Source of the DNA: Bryoerythrophyllum caledonicum | Taxonomy: Eukaryota > Streptophyta > Bryopsida > Pottiales > Pottiaceae | Length of the DNA: 64,000 bases | Direction of reading: 5' to 3' | Assembly (NCBI GenBank): GCA_963971425.1 | Contig: OZ020523.1 | Span: forward strand, 23,479,105 to 23,543,104 | In this document: piece after piece, positions 35,470 through 46,800 of the stretch | Layout of the letters: each line of letters starts with the position of its first letter | How positions within the stretch are numbered: position 1 is the stretch's first letter | Position numbers and translations under genes: made by a program | Notes under the pieces: model-generated | Database searches by the model: none | What the model saw: only the letters and a program-made list of their open reading frames with translations | Told to the model about the DNA's origin: nothing

Positions 35470-35523
35470 CCCTCGAAAGGGGGAAGTAGTTCCATACTAC
35501 TAACCCATGCCCGGTAGGCATGG
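35470..35523 (+). other. Structured 3' UTR of copy B
   Basis: Consecutive hairpins: CCCT/AGGG with a CGAA-type loop; AGTAGT-TCCAT-ACTACT (35485-35501); CCATGCC-CGGTA-GGCATGG (35505-35523). A CTTCGG loop follows in the GC-rich segment near 35561-35578. The first three recur at the same place in copies A and C. Confidence 0.65.
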
Positions 35524-35593
35524 ACTTAGTGGTGGAATGAACGGACACTTTACTCACGCCCGCCCCCTTCGGAGACCGGCGTTCTTCTTCTTC

Positions 35594-35605
35594 TGCGTAT
35601 GGCCT
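35594..35605 (+). repeat. Target-site duplication, right copy
   Basis: Exact repeat of 20007-20018, abutting the (TTC)n tail of copy B. Confidence 0.8.
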
Positions 35606-36780
35606 ACAATCAAAAAAGATAGATGGACCTCCTTAAAGGAACTCATGAAAATATTAGCAATCCTTAAACAATCTTAGCATATAACTATTTTTGTTTTCTC
35701 TTCCATAGTATCTGCTTGGATGTGAAGGACCGAGGGTAATTTCTTTCATATGCATTAAATGTCTTGTAATACCTTCATAATGGAGGTTAAAACCTAGTTG
35801 CTATCATATTTGTGGTGGAAATCTATCCACACGCGGCAATATAATCCAATGTCGTAAACCAAAAGACCACATAGTTGATGCAGCTCTAAAAATTTTGGAG
35901 TACTATGAAGGAACTTTAAGTTACATTGAAGAGGGCTCAATAATACTTTGTTGCCATTACTATTCTTTTTTTTTTAAATTTTCATAATACATGCATTAAA
36001 AATAAAGAAATATGCCTCATGATTTAGAGCAATTTATTTTATTTGAAAAATATTTTAAATGCTAAAGATCTACAACTATGTTTATGGAAAAGGAACTTCA
36101 AATCTAATGTTGAGACTTCCAATATAACACATTTCTAAAGGATGATCTCATTCCACTTCTAATTATAAGATCTTGTTAATATGTACTGGTAGAAGAATAA
36201 AAGAGATATTTTATATCATTATTGACTGCACAAATGAGAAGATTATAGCGTGTAAGACATAAATAATGGTTATTTTGTGCCTTGATTTTACAAGTCAAAA
36301 CTCTAAGTTTTGTAGATAGATTATAATTTTTTTCACTATGCAAAGTTGCCATTTTTTAGCATCACAATCCATATGATACGTCCAAGAACATTTGGAGATG
36401 ATAAAGGTGTATCATATGTTTAAAAACAACCGTGTAATAAGAAGGGGTTCAAAATCACACAATATACTTTTATTTTGTGAGTCTCAACTTTTGTATAAAA
36501 TACTAGTCAAAAGTGAGAATGCTTTGGCGAGATTAAATCCCTAAATGAAAAAGGTCTCGATGTGGGCTTTTGCAAATCTTAGGCACGTTGAGTCCCATGG
36601 TTGCAATTTATATTTACAATCCTTTAAATCTTATATAATGACGCAAGAGGAAAAGAGATACGTAGGAATATAATTTGTATTCTCATCAAATGTATGAAAA
36701 AAAATATATTGCCATTTGGAAAAAAATTCTTGAAATCGGGCACGAAGGGCAACTCTTAAAATATTTGCTAAAACACTCTA

Positions 36781-36960
36781 TTAACCCCTAAAGGACCAAG
36801 TGTACTTACGGGGTACAAAATTCATCACTTTGACTTCAAAAATATTTTAATCTATATGGTTAAAATTCACAAAATGTTTCCTACATCATTTCAAATAAGT
36901 TAAGAAGAATATCCTACAATAGCATTCTCAAAAAGTTCTACTTGGCAATTATTTTCGTTA
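36781..36960 (+). repeat. Partial TTAA-bounded MITE
   Basis: Starts TTAACCCCTAAAGGACCAAG, nearly identical to the left end of the element at 46919, and stays alignable to about 36960. The right end is missing. Confidence 0.6.
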
Positions 36961-37392
36961 ATATTGTCCAATTTATTTTTTGTCGTTAATGGAAAATAGC
37001 ACTCTAATCCAAGTTAAACATTCACACATTATCACACATTGTCTGTCAGAGTACCGAAACAACTTCTAAATTTCCACTTAAAACTTAGAGATCTTCATAT
37101 TTTACTTTTGTTTTTTCCAAAACATTATGTTGTATAAACCTTCTTATTGACCATTCAAATTATCAATTTATAACATATTAATTTTACAAAAGATAAAGCA
37201 TTGATTGGTATTTTTGAACCTCCATTCCTTGCACAATTGTATTGAATATGCTACACCACTTGTAGACTACCTCTAAAAACATGTTTACAAGGAACTAGTA
37301 TCATGCTTAACCCCTTATGGTGCCAAGGGATGTGTGGCTTTCCTTCTCACTTTTACATTGCATTTTCTGAATGTTTGGCTTTTATTTTTTAA

Positions 37393-37436
37393 TCAAGCTC
37401 CAATTGATTTACCATGATTAATCAATTGGAGCTTGA
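37393..37436. repeat. Perfect 16-bp hairpin
   Basis: TCAAGCTCCAATTGAT (37393-37408) and its exact complement (37421-37436) are separated by 12 bp. It lies inside the 730-bp segment nested in a dispersed repeat. Confidence 0.8.
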
Positions 37437-38860
37437 ACCTGACACAATGCCATTGGTTCAATTGGGCTAAAAATCAAGCTTAACCCAGTAAAGCTTAATT
37501 CATTTTTATTTAAGTGTTGTGTTTTGTATTTTTTTCAATTTTGCCTTAATTTTTGCATTAATCATTTGTACTCCCCTTATGGTCTATTGGTTACGCTTTC
37601 CCTTCCCTTTGTAGACAATATTTCTACAGCTGTGCCAAACAATGAACCCCCCTTCCTTTGGAAATTCTTTCTAATCATCGACGTGATTTTTGTGTGGCGT
37701 GTTTTTTATTGTATTCTAACACTTCATGATTTTTAGAATTAATATGTTTTGTGCAATTAGACCATGCATCTATTATGGCTTGAAACGCTCATAGGATAGT
37801 ACATTTTTCAGTGTTGTTGGCAAGTCTTCGGTCCTATTTGGTATTTTAAAAGATACCAAATCACATTAGATCATTTTTTTAAAATCCAACACCACATTTG
37901 TCAAACCATCTATACTGGCAAAAAAATTTTGAATTCCTGATTTCAAATTCTCCTACAATTGTCACCAAAGCACACCGAATACACTCCAAAATTTCCACTT
38001 TCAAAAAAACACCTTGCCATCTTTAGGATTTTAACAGGATGATCATAATGGAATAAAACCTTGTGTAGTGCAAAAAATTGACCACTGTCACTACAAACAC
38101 CACTATAGTTAGCCCATCAAACTCAAACAACATTCTCACCACATTCATTGGAAGCGCACAGATCCAAGGAGCTTAACTTCAACCACAGATCAAACATCAA
38201 TGAAGTATCACTCCACCAAATTTGCAAATCACTCCAAAAGTGACCCACCCATGGGCATCTTGTCCTTAAAGGGCTAACAAGTCCTAATTGAGATTCTACA
38301 GCCAAAACTGAAAACAAAAGTTCTTGTTTTCTCCCTTATTGCACTAGAATCAACATCTTTGAAGTGTTTTTGATGTGAAATTGTCAAGGATACATACGGG
38401 CTGAATACCGTCATGCTAGAAAATGAAAATGTCAGAGTTAGTAGAGGTTAGTAGTCTAGTATACTAGACACATCCAAAAATCAAAGATGCATGATTACAA
38501 CAGATGGTTCAAGCTGGCATGCAGATTGAAAAAAAGAAGCTCCAATTTATAGAGGTAGAGAAAGGATGTAGCATATTCAAAGAAATTGTGCAAGCAGTGG
38601 AGGTTCAAAAATTGTCAATTTTCCGTTAAACTTTTTTCACTAGAGAAACAAACGTCCAAGGCCCTAACATGTGGCAATAGCTAAAACTCAAAACAGAATC
38701 ACAAAACTGAGAGGGATGAAGTAGAGTGTACCTCCGACAGTGGTACGAAGTACTGGTCAATTTGGTCAGTGTTACTCTTATTTTTCTGGAGAGATGACCA
38801 AAACTTTGAGGAGAGCACTACTGTTCACTGCTTCCAACGCTGCAAGACGAGAAAGCCCTG

Positions 38861-39238
38861 CTAAGATATGACACAACGACGAGACACAGGACTTCTCGGC
38901 ATGAGCACGCTTTCATTGCGATCTGCTCCACGTCTAACATATGAGAGCTCTAGGTTCTGAGGTGCCACTGAATTGTTGTTTATGATAATCTCCGCGTACT
39001 CATCACAATCGTCCGAAGTGATCAGAAGAGGAGCATTGCCCGCGCCAGCACTGTTACCGCTTGCTGCCTGGACTTCTATGTCAACCACAAACTCCTTGTA
39101 AGTACCATTCGGTTGGACTTTGATCTCATAACGCTCGTTTACCCGGATCGTGGTTAGCCTGAAATGTACTCCTCCGTTGCTCTCCTTCAGCACAACTTCA
39201 CGGTCACTGTTGTTGGTCACCTCCGTCACCTGGGCCAT
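38861..39238 (-). CDS. Single 'TEVxN'-domain protein (pair 1, second gene)
   Basis: A 125-residue protein starting MAQVTEVTNN at ATG 39238. It has one copy of a domain of about 95 residues: TEV-T/V-N at the start, then ...NGTYKEF in the middle, LLITSDDC, and a closing YVRRG. The paralogue at 51864-52766 has three such domains. The pattern of alternating hydrophobic residues suggests beta structure; no signal peptide or membrane helix is seen. I cannot name the family. The start codon lies 20 nt after the stop of the membrane-protein gene on the same strand, so both may be on one transcript. The open frame continues upstream of the ATG, overlapping that gene in another phase; I chose this ATG because it aligns with the paralogue's start. 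Confidence 0.7.
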   Translation of the reverse strand: MAQVTEVTNNSDREVVLKESNGGVHFRLTTIRVNERYEIKVQPNGTYKEFVVDIEVQAASGNSAGAGNAPLLITSDDCDEYAEIIINNNSVAPQNLELSYVRRGADRNESVLMPRSPVSRRCVIS

Positions 39239-39258
39239 CGTGATTCGCTTGGTGCTAT

Positions 39259-40038
39259 TTAAGAAGGTCGGATCCACAGGTCGCCGGGTGCGAAATCTAG
39301 TGAATCGTAGGCTTCCTGGGTCTTCGTCAAGCACAAGATGTGACAGAAAGACCCTACTATCAACACCGACAAGAGCAAGAGAATGATAACCACACCTCGC
39401 GTGGTGATGCTCAACGTTTCTCCCGTCTGACCGCCAGAATTCGGGGCTGGCTCCTTCACGTCGCGGCTGAAATCGAAACTTTTGTAACCCTTGAGTTTCA
39501 GTTGTTTGAGGTTTCTCAAGTGTGCCTGCAAACGCTCAACCAACAAACACACAGGATCAGTGGGCTGGCTTTGAATCTCCTGCGCACTTGAGAGGAGACC
39601 GAGCTAGTGCCTTACCCTGCGAGATCTCTCGTCGGTGGAGATTTCGCCTCGGATACGTTGGATATCTTTGAGTTTCCTGTTGATAATGAGCACGATGCTG
39701 AAGCAGGGCAGCAAGCAGAGTAGGATGGGGATCCAGATGTGCTGGCAATGCACCCGATCCGACACCACCGAACCGAACACCACGCCCACGAACACCACGT
39801 ACAGGCCCACAAGCTGGTGGATCTCGTTTGTAAGGAAGTCCACCCGCTTGCTCCTCCGCGACAGCTTCCCTTCCAACACTTTCTCTTGCTCCGTCCACTC
39901 TGTCAACGCCTCCAGAGCCACACGCTTCTTACGCCTCAGGTTGCTCTCACGCACGTATTCCAAGCTCTCATCTTCTTCCTTCAGATCCACAAGGTTGTTA
40001 ATCTCTGCCTCGCAGGTTACTCTCTTCCGAGCAGCCAT
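39259..40038 (-). CDS. Three-helix membrane protein (pair 1, first gene)
   Basis: Two exons, 40038-39616 and 39525-39259, joined in phase 0 (donor AGG|GTAAGG, acceptor TTTGCAG), encode 229 residues. Exon 1 has an acidic and basic N-terminus, the shared block SRRSKRVDFLTNEIHQLVGL, and two hydrophobic helices (YVVFVGVVFGSVV and WIPILLCLLPCFSIVLII). Exon 2 adds a third helix (VVIILLLLSVLIVGSF) ending HILCLTK. Its exon 2 has exactly the same length (267 nt) as the paralogue at 52776-53979, which supports the model. Function and family are unknown to me; it is presumably an integral membrane protein with a cytosolic coiled N-terminus. Confidence 0.75.
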
Positions 40039-41094
40039 GAACTCGACTTCGCAGATCTACCACCTCCAAGACATTGACACTAGATTCAGAGGACACCTAA
40101 AACTTTCCAGAACACCCGTCAAGAGAAGCTACTTAGGGTTGTTGACTTAGGGGGAGTTTCCATGTAATGCCCGACCCGATATGTTCACTGTAGCTGCCCA
40201 ACCCAACCCGACAAAGGCTCAAGAATAGAAAGCCCCTTCCACGTTAGTCCCTTCCATCTAATCAGGGAAGGTTGAACACCTTTAACCCCTAAAGTTCCTT
40301 GGCAATTTCGCTTAAATACTGGTCCAAAACTGCCACTGTCAAAAAGAGGCACAGAAATCATATTTTTGAGCAAGATTTTGGACTTTTAACCACAAGATCT
40401 CGAAATAGACTCCTATCTATACATGCAATACCTTTTTTGGTTGCAATCCACCACACGGATATGAAGATTATAGAGTTTGAAGTGCAAGAAATAGCTTTTT
40501 TTGCCCCTTGCCGAACCAGGTCAGCCCACTTTGACTTTGTATATCTTGTAACTTTTACACTAAAGTGTATCCGAAACCATTACCTATATGATTCATATGA
40601 TGTTGGCTAATTGTGTGCAAAATTTTAGGTTGAAACGAGGAGTGAAGCATGTTGAAAATGAAAGTTTGGTGCATGGGGGTACAAAAACGTGACAATGACT
40701 TCAAAAATGGAGTGGAAATGTTTGTTGCATACAACTTTACATATTTGAGAATCCCAACGATTCAAACTTGTCATTCCATTTTCCACTAATTTAGGGGGGA
40801 AAATTGGGTAAAACTAGTAAATTCTTTAATTTTAAACAATTTATTGAATTATCCAAGCAATTTTTGGTAGGGTAGTCTTTGAAAATGGGTCTTGTTCATC
40901 AAGTGTTGGATCATCTCACCCACTTTTGTTCACACGAGGGGGGAAAAAAAAACCCAACGTAGAGTACCTGTGCTGGTCGCTCTGCGAGTCTTACAACCTG
41001 CAGGCCAGCTAAGTCTAATTCCGTTTTTAAAAATTTATTCTTAAAGAATTTTCTTGACTTTTATGATAGGCATATTTCAAAGTTCTTCTCCCAT
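40039..41094. other. Promoter of pair 1 and dispersed repeat copy
   Basis: No gene. About 40268-40500 is a copy of the dispersed repeat that starts TTAACCCCTAAAGTTCCTTGG and contains ACTGGTCCAAAACTGCCACT; similar stretches lie at 45978, 47728, 49760 and 54200. Confidence 0.5.
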
Positions 41095-43820
41095 CCATGA
41101 TTTGGGCTGCCCCACCCTTCCTCCACCATTTGTGCCCCTATCTATTGGCCCTCTTCAACCCCAAAAAGACATTCTTACATCAAGTAATACAATCAAAGTT
41201 AATGAAGATCATGCAAACATGTACGAAGACAACGGGAGGCATCAAATCACTATTCCCGTCACTAGACTCCAATGATTATAGAACCAATATCATAACAAAT
41301 TGCAAACCTCCACAAACATAGAAACAACAATCCAACCATTCGAAACTGAAATAGTTTGGCTACACAAAAGATATAAATATTGCATCCCAAAAAATGACCC
41401 TCTTAAACTTGCACAATATACATTACCGGCGTCCATTCTAGACTCACTAGTCTCAACCTTCAACATCCAACACTCATACTTTTCAACCCCCGTCACATGC
41501 TCTACCCAACTTACTAAATTCCATTCAACATTCAACTTTCGAAAGAGACAAAAAATTTGGCTCACTAGGTAACGCGTTTGACCACAAATGGATTGGAAAT
41601 GGTATTGCACACCCCCACAATACAGAAGAAACACAACAAGCAATACATTGGGCAAGACTCGCGGCCAAAAATGATCCAATCTCTACTTCAACTCTTATCC
41701 TCACACCAGACAATAACTGGTACCAAAACTTTGACCCACACTTAGGCCCATTCCCGGATTCCCACATCATAGCTCTATTTGAGGCAGACACAATACCATA
41801 TGAAGAACTCACCCTCCCACCCAAATTATCAAATAAACCTAGGCTCGAACCATCTACCATACAAATAATATGCATTCACCACCAAAATAATAACATTGGT
41901 ACCACGGAACAACTTGCCACACTTACCTCCTTAACAAATAACCTCAATATAAGCCGAATATGTACAAAAATAACTCCACCAGCACCTCCCCAAATCCTAG
42001 TGAACCGTATCAAAAAATGGGCCCATCTTAAATATGCAAACACAACACAAACCCACCTCGCTACACCACCCCCTCTTCCCACATATCGTGACCATACCCC
42101 CTTAAAATTTATCCCTGCATATAGTTACTATACAAATGGTTCCTTCAAAGAACCAATAGAAGTCAATCTGGGACATTGGCATAGAGAAAAAACTAGATAT
42201 GGTATATACAACTCAACCACAGAAATAAAAATATCCAGAAGACCCCACGGACTTCAAAATATCCTCAGAGCAGAAATGATGGTCCTTCATAAAACCCTCC
42301 AAATTATCACTACACAATATGCTAATGAACCCACACACATCTTCACAGATTGCATAAACGTATTATACCTATTAAACACACAAATAACACATCCTACCCT
42401 CCACAATAGCCACCCTGACCAAGCCATACTAACATTTGTGGTTCAAATGTTACAAAATCGCACACAAATTACAATCCTCTATGAAGTTAGAGCACATGTC
42501 AATGTAAAAGGAAACAAACAAGCAGATAAACTAGCCAAAGAGGGACTAGATAAATCCCATAGAAATGTCAAACACCCGCATGAATACGCCCACGCTACCC
42601 CATACTACCTCCAAAGAGAAAGTTGGTCTTCTATAGAAGTCACCTTGGACAAAGGCCCCATCAGATTTCTAGATAAATACCTCAAAAAACAAGATTTAAT
42701 TAAGAACATTGATCTAATCTCAGAAAAAATTCCCTAACATAGATAACGGATTGGTATTAACAACACTGGTAATGAAATCTCTACAAACTTTTAGAAAAAT
42801 CCCACAATTACAAACTTACAAAAAACATGCATTATCGAATTTTGTATAAGACAATATATGGGAAATGCCCGCAAACAAACCTTCTTTGGTATAGAAAGAT
42901 CCCCATCCATAACATGCCCAATATGTGCATCCACAGACCCAGACACATGGCTACACGTACCCTTCAAGTGCCAAAACCATCATATACACTCTCTAATTGT
43001 CAAAAGGGACAATAAAGCGGTATGGAAAATATGTAAACTAATAATATCCTCCAATAAATCACAATGCTTTATACTTATGAATGCCGGAACCTTCAACAAC
43101 AAACCACAAGAAAATACGGTCTCGTCATGGCTACTTCCATGCACATGTAGAACCCAAAGATGTCACTGTAATGCTAGATTTAAACCACACATACTATGCG
43201 TCAAAGGACTACCAAATAAAAACCCCCCACTAGACCACATAAACTCAAACCTTACTATCCAATTTATCGAATTCAAATATTATAATGACACATTTTCCCC
43301 AGAATCAATCGATTTTTTTTTTAATAAATACCAACCACTTATTAATGACATTAGAGCCCTTGGATGGAAAGTTGACCCCCTTATAGTCAAAACGGCTAGA
43401 GCTAGAGCTACTACCTTCATCCCCTCTATGAAAAGTCTTGAAAAAACATTCAATATCCCCACTAACCCAATTAAAATACATTCACAAAAATCAACACCAT
43501 CGCTATCCAACATGCAATGTCCATACTCCTACATAAACGCAAACTAGAAAATAACCAACCCCTCCCAGATTTACACAATATTCTTTTAAACCTCTAAAAA
43601 CACATAGAAATCTACTTGGAATGTAGCCATGTGGTCTTTCGTTACTGGTTACTGGCTACTAGTTCTTAGTTACATAGTGTCTATCCTCAAGAGGGGGAAG
43701 TAGTTCCGTACTACTAAAACCTATGTCTGGTGGACATGGATTTAGTAGTGGAAGGAACAGACACTTTGTTCGCTCCAACCCCCATTTGAAGTCCGAAATT
43801 CTTTATATATATATATATAT
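41095..43820 (+). mobile_element. 5'-truncated non-LTR element, copy C
   Basis: Covers the region from just after the chromodomain-like stretch to the 3' end of the family. It contains the unnamed domain, RNase H, CCHC knuckle (CPICASTDPDTWLH), nuclease region and 3' UTR, and ends in a (TA)n run at 43804-43820. It is broken: two stops near 41275, a shift near 41535, a stop at 42735 and others. The first RNase H aspartate is changed (YTNGS instead of YTDGS, near 42130), and the nuclease KPD reads KPH. The left boundary is approximate. No target-site duplication was found. Confidence 0.85.
43684..43739 (+). other. Structured 3' UTR of copy C
   Basis: Same three hairpins as copies A and B: CCTC-AA-GAGG, AGTAGT/ACTACT, and CTATGTC/GACATGG (43721-43739, one G-U pair). 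Confidence 0.55.
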
Positions 43821-46800
43821 GCTCTAGCCCTTCTCTTAAAATTGGCGTACAAGGAACTAATATAATGCTTAACATGATGGTATAAAATTTTAACCCTATG
43901 TAGTGCAAACATTTTGACACCAAGTGAAGTCAAAGTTTGTTGATTGCCTCAACGGAAGGAAGAAAAGGAACAATTTTCTCTACTTCAAACACTATCATCT
44001 TTCAATCCATGCGGTCAACGGTTTATGAAATTTTGCGAGTATGTTCCATAATAAGTCTTAGTTGAGTTCCTACACTTAAAAGTAGAAATAAAAAAATTGG
44101 TTTCATACCTTATTCATTGCACTAGAATCAATAGTTTTCTAGTGTTTATGATGTGAAATTTTCAAAAAAATTTAGGGGTTAGAGATCATGGGCTTGCCAA
44201 CGGGGGTTGGCATCCCTAACATTTTTGGTCGAACACTCGACCATGCAATGATCGGCGAGAAGCTTTGAATATACATGTGAGTGATCCAACCCCGCAAAAT
44301 ATGACGAGTTGGGTTCGACATGAAACCATGCTCTTACTGCTATATAGCCTTTCAATACTTACCGGTTTACAACAAAGATTATTCTTATAAAAGCATCCTC
44401 AATGGGTGTCCTAGACCTGGGCCTTTCCTTTGTTTTAGGGGTGGGTACCAGTAACCCAGCCTCAATCCAATCTTTACTAGAGACATAGAGCATCTCCACC
44501 CTACCCGCCAACCCGCCTACGTTAGGTCTGCAAACAGTGGAATGGTTTTTGTTCGAGGCCTACGAAGGAGCCCCACTTTCCAAGATGCGAGTAAGAAAAA
44601 CATGAGCGCAAACCTAAATATTGGATGAAAAATGCTTAATGCCGAATGTTGAATGCCACGAGCACTAGGAACGTGAACAACCACTTCGTCGCCCTTCATT
44701 GCTCGTGGCGGGCTTATAGGGGTGACCCCCGCCCTGCCAACAACGAGCCTGATGACGGGTGGCCCTATTGCCCTGCCACCCCGCCTGACCGCGTTGTAAG
44801 GTGCGGCCAACGGGTAGGCCAACCCCCCTCCACGTCCCAAGTTGGGCTGGTAGAAATTCACAATCTTCATTATTATTGAGCTACAATATTTATAATACTA
44901 CTCAATCTTCATGCAAGCAAAGAGAAAGTACTACCATGGTAAAAGGGTGCACAAATCAAGGTTAGGGCTCATATAAAGATTAAAGGTTAAGTACAATGGC
45001 CTTTAAGTAGCCCATGATTCATTTGGGCTCACTAACCGGCCCTTTTTTTAGCGGTCTAGGGCCTTCTTTCAAGGCTTTAATTGAGGTTGCCTGAAGAAAA
45101 AATTACATCTTGGATCTTAATAGAACTACACTAAGATTGATGTTCACTGTGACCACAAATTTTGATTTATGAATGCTATAAGTTTTTACTCTTGATGACC
45201 AACAATGATTCTCCTCTTTGAATAGTGTACTGTATATAGATAGGTGTACTCTTAGTAAATATTTTCATCAAAAGTAAAAAATTATAACATTTACATATCA
45301 TATATTGTGATTACAAAAAATATAATTTTAGTGTACCAATAAATGTCCAAGTCGTATGCCACTCGTTAGGGTTCTGTGTGACAATCAAAGTGTTGGATTT
45401 ACCGACCCCAATTACGGGTTGATCGCGGCCACCACCCGCTTCAATTCCAATTGGGGTTGATTCGAGGCTGTGTGTAGTAGATAGGGCAACTCAGTTAAGT
45501 GGGTAAAAGCTTTGGGGTTGAAGTTGTGGTCTGGTGGCGCATCCTTTGTGTGGTTGCGGTTCTTATGCAAGTAAAATTTCTTTTCTTGTGCCCAAACAAA
45601 AAAAACAACAAAGTGCTGGATTTAATTCTATTTCTAATTACACTAATGTAGTTTAATTCTATTTAATTATATTTCTAAGGCACACTCATTTAGGAGCTTC
45701 ATTTGGGGCCACTTAACTCTACCGCACTCAAAAGAGAGACTTCTGATTCCACTGTAGTGACTGCACTGATTCTACAGCAGTCGTTTACTGAGTCGCAAAC
45801 CGACTAACTTTTCATTAAATATCTAATATGATACAGACAAGCCTGAATTATTGTTACAGACAAATTTGAATCTCCCACGCTTGAATTGTTACAGGCACAT
45901 TCGAACATTCCAAGTTCGCAGTGTCATTCATTAATGAATTGTGAAGAAAATTCAGCCCATGTACTGTACTGTACATCTTTAACCCCTAAAGTTCTTTGAC
46001 ATTTTAGCACCCAAACTCTCTGAAAAACTGCCAGTTTCAATTCATTCAACACAAAATGCAAGTAAACACATTATTTACATGTCTAAGTGTAGGATCTTGT
46101 CCTAGGATTGTACAAGTGTGTGTGACAAATGTCGTGTTCAGTCTGACCGCTCGCATTGAAAGATATTAGCTTGTGAAGTGAGACATAAACTCTTCTTGAG
46201 GTCATACTAAATACCTTCAACAACCTTTGACCACCTTCTATGGCAATTTTTTGCACTACGGGTCATGAATTCTTAGTTTCAACTTAAAATGGATCATGTT
46301 AGGCAAATGTGCTCCAAATTTTAGAAGTAGAAGAGGGGTGGAGATGTCCTTAAAAATCCTACAGTGCAACTATGTGCTGAGAGTTAACAATACACTAAGA
46401 AGTTTTGGTGCACATGTTCTTCTCGTATTTTTAAAATTCAATAATTGTACGGTATTTGCAAAGATTTCCATTCCCTTTTCAAGAGGGATTTTTTTTAAAA
46501 AATGGACAAAAACTCAAACCTCTATTGGATTTAGTATTTTGCTACACTATTTGTTATATGTCACACTAAACCGCTGCACTATATGCATATGTGACCAAAA
46601 AATGTTTGTATCTTTTGAACCGCAAGTCTAATTTCTACATAAATTATGTCAACAAAAAGCTATTAAATAGCCGCCCATCCAATAAAAATATCTAAAATTA
46701 TGCCAAAATTTGAGATTGAGGGACTCAATTGAAACTCAAATAGTCCCCTAAGGGGATTTTTGTCCTTCAGGGGTTAAGCGTTGCTACGACCGAAATCTTG

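Larger units (their letters stand above)
20019..35593 (+). mobile_element. Near-full-length dual-endonuclease non-LTR retrotransposon, copy B
   Basis: The element spans 15,575 bp, or about 13.2 kb after removing the nested CACTA insertion. Order: 5' UTR with three 474-bp monomers, ORF1 (24102-25669), (CAA)n tract, 2A-like motif, ORF2 (APE endonuclease, reverse transcriptase, chromodomain-like segment, unnamed domain, RNase H, CCHC knuckle, restriction-like nuclease), a structured 3' UTR and a (TTC)n tail. A 12-bp target-site duplication bounds it. No long terminal repeats exist. The sense strand is poor in G. APE plus restriction-like nuclease in one element is the hallmark of the Dualen/RandI group described from Chlamydomonas; membership here is inferred. 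Stops and frameshifts in both ORFs show that this copy cannot move by itself. Confidence 0.85.
35606..38860. other. Repeat-filled, gene-free region
   Basis: AT-rich DNA with no gene. It contains the TTAA-bounded MITE fragment at 36781, and a copy of a larger dispersed repeat (about 36960-37310 continuing at about 38040-38370) that is also found at 56330-57067. A segment of about 730 bp (37310-38040) interrupts this repeat and begins and ends with weakly inverted TTAACCCC/GGATTTTAA ends, suggesting another nested insertion. Confidence 0.5.

Noticed and set aside
20019-35593. LTR retrotransposon or endogenous virus
   Set aside because: No long terminal repeats, and the order APE-RT-RNase H with a simple-repeat tail is that of a non-LTR element.
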